Part shown: in pieces, positions 37,001-47,255 of the stretch
Position numbering within the stretch: position 1 is the stretch's first letter
Layout: each line of letters begins with the position of its first letter
Origin: Sanderia malayensis
Taxonomy: Eukaryota; Cnidaria; Scyphozoa; Semaeostomeae; Pelagiidae
DNA: 64,000 nt
Assembly (NCBI GenBank): GCA_013076295.1
Contig: RQOL01000616.1
Location: 1,984,001-2,048,000, forward strand
Direction of reading: 5' to 3'
Translations under genes and position numbers: made by a program
Notes under the pieces: generated by a model
What the model saw: the letters and a program-made list of their open reading frames with translations, nothing else
What the model was told of the DNA's origin: nothing
Databases searched by the model: none

Positions 37001-40000
37001 CAGCAATTTGGTGGGCGAGTAAAACGCGATGGAAGAAACAAAGCAAGCAGGTCGTATTCAAAGTTGAAACGGGCTTGATTTCAACAAAACCAACTCCACC
37101 ACAAGCTAAGGATAATTATCATTGACGAGTGAAAATAAGTAATCAATGGACATTTATTTGCCGTAAAAATGTATCACCAACACGTGAATTATGCTCCACC
37201 AGGGATAAATCATATATTATGAATCATATATCACTGGGACACTGATGTGTATCAAGTCATCCAAGAATCAACAACTCGTGCAGTGTACGTTTGCCATGAG
37301 TAAAACCTCTAAGCCCGAAAAGGGACATGGGATTGCATATGGTCCAGTTGTGCTAAGTTATGCCAGGTCATACGAAGACTTGGTAATTGTATCTCTTGTA
37401 TGTTGTAAAAGTTTGATAGAAGAAAAGTATATTACTGTGTGGAATAGCCTCGTGAAGTACTGTAGCAAGTTAACTAATGAATGAATGAATGAATTAACTA
37501 ACTATTTAATTAATGGATGGAGGAATGAATGAGTGTATGGATGAAGAAAGAAGGCACAGAACATTGGGGCACAAAAACAACAAGCTCAATACAACAATTT
37601 CGATTTAATTGTACGAAAACAAGTTTCTCGACTTAGTTGTAGCGACTTAGTGTAAGCAAGTCTCTCGACTTTGGTACACCCAGGCACGGTGATGTTATTA
37701 GGGTAGGGAATCACTGACACAGAAAATAGCACCTGCGAAGACACCACAACAAACTCATGATTGTAGAAGATGCAAAATCAGGGCGACCTGGTGAGCTGCA
37801 CATGCAGACAAATACCAGCTGTGCTTCGTGGCATAATGCAAAGCATTCTATTCCAAAGTTGCATGTTATGCAACAGAGCAATAAGTTCATATCGGACTCA
37901 GTGTGGCTTCTTTGTTATCGTGTTATCGCTTGTGTAGAAACACATGGCGGAAGTATGGTGGATGAGCATGAATGTGGCGTGCTTTTTTAAGCACAAGAAT
38001 GGAAGAGTATGCGCTTGCGACAGCGTGCAACACTTCACCTGCCCTGTGATGATAAGTAGTGAGAATACACTACGGTTGTTTACCTCTTTGGCTCTGAAAT
38101 ACGAGTCCTCTTTCTCCGTGTATTCCAACTGCATGTATGTACAGAAGTCATCCTAGAAGAATAACAAAACACGCCTAATTAGCGATGATTTTAATTCAAG
38201 GCCAGTTCATTAGTGAACGCTGTTATATGTAATGCTAATAGCTCTTATGATATGCTGTGGGGGTATATACGGATATAACGACAAAGTATTACGAGGCAAT
38301 AAATGTTTTGTGTGCAGCTGAGCACCCGCAGGAGTAGATATTTAACGAGCATATTCACTGCAGACTGTATTCAAAATAAACAAAAGGGAATGACCTGCTT
38401 TGCTCATGCAACATTGAATAAGATGCATTAGAGTCAAAGATAAGAAGGCCGTATGTGTGGGTTACTATGGAGACTTTCAATGGCCTAATGAAAATTAATG
38501 CTCTCTAATAGCAAGCAGAAACAATAAAGCTAATCGTTGGTATGGAGACGTGGCAGAAATTGATGTTGCTTGTACAAACAATGTCCAACAATAAGAGGCG
38601 AAGCAACGGCACACAAATGCGATGACGCATCCGTTATGATGAATCAACCAAGAACGAAAGGCTTAAAGTCAAAAACAGGAAAAACCAAGCAACATTTGTT
38701 GTACGTGTTTTTTGGAGAAATTTAATTTTAATTGAAGGTGGATTGAGTGGAGGTGTGGCTGGTGCAACTGGTAGTCTATTCCAAACCACTCTATCTCTAT
38801 AATTAAAGACAAGCAATCAAAGTCCGACCCTTGGGCGATCAACCATGAAAAGATGACGTTCCACTCAACCCCCCGAAAGCCGACACTGCACAAAGCGACC
38901 TGGTCTGTTTAAGAGAGTGGTCGCCGAGGCATTAAGGGCAGAGTCCAGATGAAGGGTTTATTTAACTCGTTATTTAGCAAGTAGAGACAAGCGCTGTTAA
39001 ACAAAATGTGCTCACTCGAAAGAATAGTAAAGAAGATGTCGCCTCCGAATGACAAAATGAAATGATTTCACGGTTATCAACTGCAAAGTAAGGCATATGA
39101 AAGGTGGGTGTATCGAAGAAGGACTGGGTACGAATCACTGAAGTAAACGTGAAGAAAGAGCGTTGAAAATTAGACCCACAAAAGTCAAGGCCAAATGAGA
39201 TGGCGATTGTGATGAAAAATGCAAAAGACGGGGGATGCATAAATCTGATTTCAAATACAAATAACGCATTCACGGGGGTATGAAAATCAGGACAATTCGT
39301 TCCCATTACAACATGCTAGAATTCCGCTTCAGTATTTGACATATATCGAAGTTAGGTACTTTAATACCTACCCAGGTGATGTGGCCATCAGATGTTGAAT
39401 CAATTTTCATGAAAAGTGAAGTCATCTGCTCCTCTGTCTGCAGATAGCAAGAAAATAAAAATTAAGAGACATCGTAGATAATGCTATTTTGAATGTCCTC
39501 TGTAAATACATGTAATTACAGAGGATAATCATTCAAGGATGCAAAAAAGCACTAACTTTGTGTGTGCAAAACTGAAGGAAACAAGAACAATAGCATGGCA
39601 AAAATTCATTACCGTTCCCTTCAAGCCCAGATAATCACGAAAGCAGATTTTGAAATTTTCCAAGTCTAGTGTGCCATGTTCATTTCCTCCAGCCTGAAAC
39701 AGATTTCCGTACATGAAAAAAACTTCGCAAGATAAATGCATGCATTTACCATAATGCAGACCTATCAAGAGACTTCCTATATGTGTGTGTGCGCTTGTGT
39801 TTATACAGTAAAAACTTATTAAACCCAGGAGGGTCATTTAATCTACGAGACTCCAGAGGAGGTGGCTCATTAGTTAGTTTTAGCCCAGCTCAAGCTTCCT
39901 TGACAACAACGCCCTTTCATGCTTTCCCATCACTGAGTGCAGTTAACTTTGAATTTTAATCCAATTTATTTCTTCGACAGGTCAATGTATGCGGTTCTTC

Positions 40001-40863
40001 TTTTACCAACTGGCTCCATCCATGCAAGGAGGGGAGCTTCATAAAGCTGCTACAGATAGAGGATGCACTTATTGCAATGCTAAGGTGTACCTTCACTTAA
40101 TGCCAAGGTGACAATTGCAAAAACCATGTTTTCATATTGACATGTAATATTTGGATGAATTGATAATGTAAAGAGATTCAGCAGTACCTCGAAGGCAGTC
40201 CTCATTCTGTTTAACTGATCCAATGTGATTTTCTCTTCAATCTGAAATATAACATCTCAGTGTGACACAAAATAACTGGTAACAACGTTATAAACTAGAG
40301 AGTTTTCACAGCAAAAGATTGCAACCCAGTGGCGATGTGGAATTCTGACTTTAAATTGGGCACTATTGGCAGAAGGGGGCGTGGTCACAAAGGCACAGTA
40401 CCATTCCTAGTCAAATTTTTGAATAACAACAACAATCCAACAGCAGCTATACACACAGAGGAATTACTGGTGCATAATTTGCTGGATTCTGTTTGTCACT
40501 TACCTTCAATGTTCCAGCTTTTGTACCAGCAGTAATGGGGCGTTTCGAAATTCGACTTGATGGGAAATTTGAGAGATTCTCTGTGGGGCCAATCGTTGCC
40601 CTCCTGTTAGTATTCACATGCTTCAGATCATACTTATCAACTCCACCATGAACTTGTCGTCCTTTTATTCTATTCCCTTGGCTACTTCTATAATCATTCA
40701 ATGGTCTCTGAGCTGTTACATACGTGGGTTCCAAGCCAGGTAAAACTTCTTTGACTCCAGGGGCTGTAGATGGCCTAATATCGTCCAGAATATGACTAAC
40801 TTCATAGCTCTGTATTATTCCCGAAGCTGTTGAAGGTCGTAACTTCTTTCCTTTCGTCGTCAT
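21483..40863 (-). CDS. EF-hand and WD40-repeat protein, WDR49/WDR64/WDY type, about 1,119 residues
   Basis: Thirty-six exons were joined in phase from the ATG at 40863 to 22059. Two further 3' exons (22000-21880 and 21636-21483, stop TGA) complete a frame-consistent model of 1,119 residues. The N-terminus is basic with three RPSTA/RPITA-like motifs (RPSTASG, RPSTAPG). EF-hands follow at about 125-205: the first loop is degenerate and the second (DSTSDGHITWDD, 178-189) is canonical. WD40 repeats fill the rest, from SPHRDSVLRI to VRAWTTDGHFVG, then GTFGQPNLWEI, a tail block seen in this family. The C-terminus is acidic. Function in animals is poorly known; calcium-dependent scaffolding, perhaps ciliary, is inferred. 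Intron 5 is 4.5 kb and contains a LINE fragment. The last two joins are the weakest part. Confidence 0.8.
25300..25450. mobile_element. MITE, AACAATAGGC family, copy in WD40-gene intron
   Basis: Contains AACAATAGGCTATTGTTT as a near-perfect palindromic core and ends GTTCTTATAAG followed by GTTTTTACTG, the inverted form of the family start. Confidence 0.6.
26945..27175. repeat. Degenerate tandem array of GGCTTAATAGAGAGG units
   Basis: About a dozen irregular copies with a period of roughly 15-20 bp in the intron between WD40 exons 27342-27236 and 26844-26765. Confidence 0.75.
28635..28955. repeat. Degenerate minisatellite of GGAGTAAGTTGACAG-like units
   Basis: Irregular copies 14-25 bp long, drifting into GGGTGTACAAGCTGACA forms, in the intron upstream of WD40 exon 28488-28413. 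Confidence 0.65.
33289..33382. mobile_element. Foldback-type element in a WD40-gene intron
   Basis: An imperfect inverted repeat: the arm CTAGACTCGCTACATTGCG followed by TCCCCTCGCTCGT pairs with a later arm ending ACACAATGTAGAGAGTCTAG. About 30 bp per arm, with small mismatches and a short AT/GT-rich centre. No coding content. Confidence 0.65.
34590..34800. repeat. Imperfect local duplication in WD40-gene intron 5
   Basis: AGACCAGGTGGAGCATGAAAG near 34608 and AGACCAGGTGGGACATGAAAG near 34723 are followed by similar TATTTACAAGG / TATTAACAAGG and GTAATGACTT blocks, so about 115 bp is duplicated. Confidence 0.6.
35330..35800 (+). pseudogene. Dead non-LTR retrotransposon (LINE) ORF2 fragment
   Basis: Reading across frameshifts and stops on the plus strand gives pieces typical of the linker between endonuclease and reverse transcriptase in CR1/L2/Jockey-like LINEs: TVDHHIVYGISKI, AYLDLVNESKENRKQIWRAV, and NDIVEALSQNFITVGPKLAE. 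The frame is broken by a TAA after NRET and by frame shifts. No RT catalytic motif is present. It lies antisense inside WD40-gene intron 5. The family assignment within LINEs is uncertain. Confidence 0.65.
38084..40863 (-). other. EF-hand part of the WD40 gene: exons 1-5
   Basis: Exons: 40863-40504, 40241-40188, 39693-39613, 39437-39372 and 38152-38084, all in phase 0. Exon 1 holds the start and the RPSTA motifs. Exons 2-3 hold the degenerate EF-hand (IEEKITLDQLNRMR, then AGGNEHGTLDLENF). Exon 4 holds the intact loop. Exon 5 encodes DDFCTYMQLEY and ends RAKE. Confidence 0.85.
39489..39536. repeat. Inverted repeat in WD40-gene intron 3
   Basis: TCCTCTGTAA pairs with TTACAGAGGA over a 10-base loop, with a further 7-bp outer stem (TTGAATG/CATTCAA). 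Confidence 0.7.
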
Positions 40864-41335
40864 AATTAAATGTCAAATTCGAAGATCAAAACAATTTTGA
40901 TTCGTAAAGAACACTTTTAATGTGCCACCAAATAAACTAATTACTCAGCGCAAGAGTCCCTTGTGTCATCCATGCATCAATGTAGAAATAAATAGCTGCA
41001 CTTCAGTGCAATAGTGCGATGTGGGTTATTTAATGCACAAGCATATTGGCTATCACTTTCAGTGTTTACAAATGTCCGCCATTTCTGTTTCCATGAGTTC
41101 TTCGAACTTGTGATCAAGAAACCTGGGGCGAGCCATTGTTTACTCATTCGTCAAAAGCAACAGCAGCAACCACAAAGACTCCGTGTTCGAGCCCTAAAGT
41201 TCAAGCAAACGTATGCATCAAACAAAGCTAAAGCACAACATATGAAGTATGAAGTATGACAGTTTGATGCAGCTAAGTCTGGTCGCAAAAGGATTTTAAC
41301 ACTTTATACTATTTCTCACGTATTTTATTGGTGTA

Positions 41336-41502
41336 TAGTCAAATCTGCATGACTCGAACTCGTGTAATTCGAACTCTATCTAATTTGAACGAACTTCTCC
41401 GTCCCTTCGATCACTAATGAACCAACTCTTATGAAACAAACCTCTGTGATTCGAACATTTTCATGTTTTCCCTGGGGAGCTCGAATTAGACAGAGTTGAC
41501 TG
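41336..41502. mobile_element. Pogo/Tigger-like MITE, copy 2
   Basis: Starts AGTCAAATCTGCATG and ends CAGAGTTGACTG, with TA at 41334-41335 and 41503-41504. It shares the ATTCGAAC-rich interior with copy 1 at 905-1091 and is about 20 bp shorter. Confidence 0.7.
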
Positions 41503-42449
41503 TATGTATTTATTCTACCGTCATTATAGACTGTTTCGCCGGCCAATTTTCCTACTAACCTTGAAGAATGCTTGCTTTGCTATGACTTTGCTTATTTACT
41601 AGCTCAGTTGGCTGAACAGTTTTGCTTTACCAGCTCAACAGGTTGCCAAAAGGCGGCCTGCTTGCTTGAAGCATTGCTCTGATCAATCTCAATCATAAAT
41701 CTCCAGCTTGACTTTGTATTTCTTCCAACCGCACGGACCCCCCAGCCACTCCACAAACACATCGCCCATGCACAATTCATCCAGCCGTAATCCCCGGCTT
41801 CATAATCAGAAGAAGTGAAAATTATAACAACTGTAAGCTGCCATGTAAGCACGCTCTTATCGCCATGTGCCGTCATACATATCCCGATGAGGAAATCGTA
41901 ATTATCAAATAACCTTAAAACTGTAGATAGAGTATTATTCCTAACAGGTAAGCGACACTTGTGTTACTGCGATCATTAGTTGAGTTGACCACATTTAATG
42001 TGGCTGAAAATATGAACCGACTATCATGTTTCGTTAGTGACTCGGGCCTGGTCGTCTATTAGCATACAAACGCGTAGTGAGTTGTTAATGGACTATTAGG
42101 CTGCCATGATATGTTTTTCTGTATGAGAATCGTGTTTGAATTGGGTGTTATCCAGCGCTTGAAATTCAAGAGACTCTGGTTTTATCTTAGACCTCTTTGA
42201 GCCATTCGCGCAGACGACTGGTCGGTGAGGAGACTATGGTTGGTCGTTATTCACACAGTGCACGCTGTGTAAATAGCGACCACGATACGATGACAGGAAG
42301 TAAAGAAAAGAACACAGAATTATTTGAGGAGAAGGGAAACATAAACATCAACACAGTGGAGAAAATGAACGAAAGTGAAAGGAAATGAATAACATGGGGA
42401 ACAAAAGTGAAACACAGTAGCTCAGATATAAGAGCCAATAGATTAAGAA

Positions 42450-42545
42450 CCTCCAGGCTGGCATTTCTGCCTAAAACAATAGCCTACAATAGCGCCTATT
42501 GTTTCTGAACAATAGGTCTGACGCAAAATTGATGCAATGCAAACA
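42450..42545. mobile_element. Partial MITE, AACAATAGGC family
   Basis: Contains AAGAACCTCCAGGCTGGCAT, AAACAATAGCCTACAATAG and TGAACAATAGGTCTG. The outer ends are not clear. Confidence 0.5.
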
Positions 42546-45500
42546 ATACTACAGCTTGATGCAAGGTTCTCGAGGAGTTTTATCTTATAGTTCCCTTCAA
42601 GGCTCGCTTAATCGAGATTCAGATTCAGGTACCCAGTCCTTCTTCAAGGCTCGCATAATCGAGATTCGCGTAATTATCAGCGGCGGCCTATAGTACGCGC
42701 AAATTGGAGCTTAGACGTGCATACACAGAATTGAGCGCTGTACATTCCTAAAAGACCATGAGTATGGGTGAAGTTTTTTTTCTGCGGCTTAGTCAATGAT
42801 CATCAAGGCTATTCCGACACAGTTATTTCTTCGTAAGAGGATTTTGTTCTTGTTTTACTCACGTTTTCTTAAAGAATCGTGTATTTTGAGATAACATTTA
42901 ATTTAAAAGCGGCGCCGACGTGCAAAGATGTCAACTCGGAGCACAGTAGTGGCCTAAGTGCTTCTCTTTGATCGGCAAAAAAGCGGTTTATACAGCATAG
43001 TTGTGCGGCTGTGGTATACGGAATGAAATATCGCTCTTTTTAATCGGTTGTAAACGCAAATCGCACAGTGTTTAATTCTCGGTTCGACAACAAAGCCATC
43101 AGGGGTCGAGTGCTTCATGTACCTTACAGTTGCGTCATGTTTTTAGCGGTAAAGCCCGTCTTCTCTTTATAAACCGAAAGCAAATTTTGCAATGGGGGGA
43201 GTGAGATCTCTGTCAGTGAGCTGGCTCGGGAAGCCGGCTCATTAAGACAGGCCCTTAGACGTTTTAAAATATGCTTTTCAAACGTTCAAAACCACTGCCA
43301 GAAATAAACGCCAAGTTTTCAATAAAACATTATCTCTATCGATTACGGGGATACATGATGTCACTCCAACCAGTGCCACACGCAGTAAGCGCCTGAACTT
43401 TGCAAACAACAAGCGCCGGGAGCCATACAATTACGCAGAGGTGATAATTCTAGCGCATGCGCGTGAAGTCGCCATTCCATCAACCATCCTGGTGTGTGGT
43501 GGAAGCGCGTTGTGAGACATGTATGCGGGCGGGTGGGATGCACACAAGAGACTTAAGGAGGCCGCCATAATCCGGCAGTCATTGCAAAAGCGTGGTCGTT
43601 ATACGAGCGGATAAAATATAACATGTCGGTAAGTATGAAAGACTGCATGACACGAGCGAACATCAAAGCTTCACGAATACGATATCACCATTACAAAGCG
43701 ATTATGCTAAACATTAATCTAGTATGGTGCTGTGCTTTAATAACATCACTATAGCAGAATCAATGTTTTCAAATAACATGATCTTTTAGTATTAGTATTG
43801 TGCAATTGTGTCGATCTGTTCTGTTCAGAACGACATTGGTTGCTGTCTGCATCGTCCAACTCTGCGTAAATGCTTTTTCAATTGTATTTCAACGCTTTCT
43901 GCATTGGGGATTAACAAAACTGGAGTATAGACCATCTGCTCCCGAGATAAGCATGTTTAAATTATATTTAGCACAATGTTGAATGTCAGATGGTTTAGCA
44001 AGGTATACAGTGTACTATCTAAGTGTTATGATGTCAATATGATTGACCTCATTCAGTGATGACCGGCCAGATAAAAAAGAGCTTACTGGCATCAGACCAT
44101 GCTTTCACTGCGTTTGAAAGCGAGATTAAATGTGCTTGAAGCGAGGCTAAGCGACAGAGTCTGTTGTAGAAAGCGATGGTACGTAAACTTAAAAGCAAGG
44201 TTGCGCATGTGTAAGAAGCGTTTACCTGAAAACGAGGCTGCATGGACTTGAATGCGAGATTCAGAGAGTACGTCAGAATAGAATATTAAAGCTCACAATG
44301 TACATAGATGTTGTGTTAATCTAATAAGGGTCTTTACCGCAACAGAAAGGAGTACCATCGAGAAAAGAAAATAACAGAACTTGTCTTTAATACGCTCAGT
44401 CTCGTATAAACAGTGAGATATGCTTGCAATGAAAACGATGTCTTGCTGTTAATTATTCTTTCTTTCTTTCACGAGAATAAAGATGAAAACTAGCGATCGG
44501 CGTGTTTGCGTTAAATGATGATACCAATTTCCTGATTGGGCAAGGCCGGACAATACAGTGCATTGTGGGATGATGGCGCATGACTGAGAGAAATATCTTC
44601 ATAGTAATCTTGCTAGCGAATTAGCCAGCGTATAATGTTAGGATCGAAGCTGGGCATAATAGATTAATTAGCAAAACGTAACACATCTTTTTATCGTTGC
44701 TTAAGTCGTGGGATCAGCTTTAAGCCTTTGAAATCATTACAATCATTCACTTAGTTGTTAGTTTCGGCACCACTAGCATGCATGGGGCCCTAAGAAATGT
44801 ATTATGTCCTGTTCTAAGCAGATAATTCGAATCCAATTTAGTGGAAATTCGACTTAACAACATCTAGTACATGTTCTAGCGCTGCTTAAGGGCTTTGAAC
44901 AGAAAAAGAGCAACTTGCGAACATATTTTATGACATACATAGTAGACACAAAAGTCCTCGAAATGGTCTTTCATAAACCTGTTTAATGAAGTTCGGTCGT
45001 AGTACTATGAAGTCGATGGTTATCGTGGCTATAAACTCCAACAAATGGTCCGCATAGATCATACATAGACTCACAAGAAAAGTTCCGCAGAATAACCACA
45101 GGGCCAGTGGTCGTACTAAAGCAAAATGGGTCCTTCTTCAAATAGGCTATTAGTGGGCTTCCTTTGGTACTCGAGACAATATACGTAAACATGATGTTTT
45201 GATGTGAAGCAAAGTACAGATGATACACATGAATTTGAATATACGAGTGTAGTCTAAGGCCAGTGGTATATGGTTGACAGGGTACTGTATATAGGCAGTT
45301 TAATGACGTATTTGATCCCAGTGAAAACCCAAATCAGCTATGATGAATTATGAATTGATTTACTTAAACGCATATGCGATAATGCAAAACAAATCTTTGA
45401 CTGCCTCATTGCTCACACTTGTGCATAAATCTGACAAATTTAAGCTAATTAAGAGCAGATCTGATTTGAAAGCAAGAATACGTTTCGCTAGCATAGATAT

Positions 45501-46997
45501 CATTAGGGGCCGAAATTTGATTTGGTTTTTTTGTGATTTCTATTATAATGTATCGACTGTGTATATATTGAGTTGTTGTCTTAATGTCTCAAGTTCTCTA
45601 ATAAATCAATGCTTCTTTTCATGTCTGCTTATACTTTGTTGGACAGACAGACACCGGCTTCAGTTAAGTTAGGGTATTTCGGATTTTCTCAGCTGAAGAT
45701 TACAAAACAGATGTTACTGAGTGTAGCAGTAATGAAAATGGTGCTGGTCGAGTATGCGCAATGCGACTACGACAGGAAGCACCGAGCACTAAGGTTTTGG
45801 ATGAAAAATAAGCAACCTATCTTACCCCCTGAAGGTTCGCTTCACGACGTTGATGTTCAATGGTTCGTGCAGATCTTTCCGGGGTCTTGAAATAGTAAGC
45901 TGTAGAATAACAGAATACATTTTAAGTGAATATGTCAGTGTGCATGACCACTGTAAAACCCAAAAATTTATTCATCTACGTTAATTTCTAAAAGAGGGAA
46001 GTCTTCTTCACGGGGTTAACATTGTATACACGTTTAGATAAGCTTTGTCGATGTACTTTGTGTAATGCGACACAGAAACTTAATCGTAAAGTTCTAAAAC
46101 GTGCCTCTTTTGCATTATATTCCAAGGCAGCCTCGATTCGATGTATAGAGGATGTATAGAGCATGGAATACAATAACAGAAAGAATTTATAATTCAATCT
46201 TTTTGTGTTGGCTGCTGATAAAAATTTTATATTAACAGCCTTCTGAACGTACATATCACTTCAGATTGACAATCCATCGATTTTTATTACCCATGCATGG
46301 ATGATTCACTATATAACCCCCTGAAAGTATTCCAATTCACAATGACGATCCATGTAGCGGAAAGACCTTTCCAGGAGGAGTGGCTCATTTGAAAGTTGAG
46401 TATCGCGGCTCACTGACAGCAACAGTTGTTCTTACTTCATCAACCATCAATCTTACATCTTTCAAACCGTATTAATAAAACCCACTTGGTCTTGACCTAG
46501 GGTAATATATATAGAGTAGCTTATAGCGCGACCTTGATAACACAAGTCGGCACACAGTGCATAAACACAGGGACTGGTTTGGTTTGATCTCCTCCAACAA
46601 CAGTTAAGAAAGACAATCCTTTCAATCAAACCTTCACACATGCTTGCTATTACATCAGAAGATACTAGCAGTGGAACTGAGTGAGCGTAGATAAATTATG
46701 TTTGATGGTTTGATTTGCTGAGTCGGTTTGAATAACAGAAAGAGAAACTAAAGCGCAGATAAGATAGCTCACAGCTGTGGCAGAGAAATAATCAAGAGCA
46801 TTGGGCCAGCAATTGGAATTAATTGACAGAGCTGTTGGTTACTGTATCTGTCAAAAAACAGTGCACAATGCCTATAAAAGAAGCGCGCTGTCAGATCCAG
46901 TTATAGCTTCCATGCAGCATGCCTTTATGCAAGATTGCCGCCAATTGACAACTGCGCATGTTGAACAAGCTGTTGTAGCAATGTAGTGTTCGTTGTA

Positions 46998-47140
46998 CAG
47001 TAAACACCCGCGTATAAGAGTCTGTGAGCTCTGCATCCAGCCTATTGTTCAAATACAATAGCCTATTGTCTCTTCTATTGTTTTGAGCAGGGATTTCAGC
47101 CTGTAAGGCTCACTGGTTCTTACATGCGGGCGGACGCTTT
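46998..47140. mobile_element. MITE, AACAATAGGC family, best-preserved start
   Basis: Begins CAGTAAACACCCGCGTATAA just after TA at 46996-46997. The core is CAATAGCCTATTG and it ends near GTTCTTACATGCGGGCGG, the inverted counterpart of the start. Confidence 0.6.
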
Positions 47141-47180
47141 CCATCCATTAAAAGGGCATGGCTTTAAAAAGCATCATTTC

Positions 47181-47255
47181 AGAGTGATCATGGTGATCCA
47201 TCATTGATCAGAGTGATCATGGTGATCCATCATTGATCAGAGTGATCATTACAAT
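47181..47255. repeat. 29-bp tandem repeat, about 2.5 copies
   Basis: AGAGTGATCATGGTGATCC begins at 47181 and 47210 and again in part at 47239. The units are GATCA-rich. Confidence 0.85.

Noticed and set aside
44800..45900. Open frames at 45340-45890 as genes
   Set aside because: No recognisable domain, ordinary intergenic composition, and no supporting splice sites.
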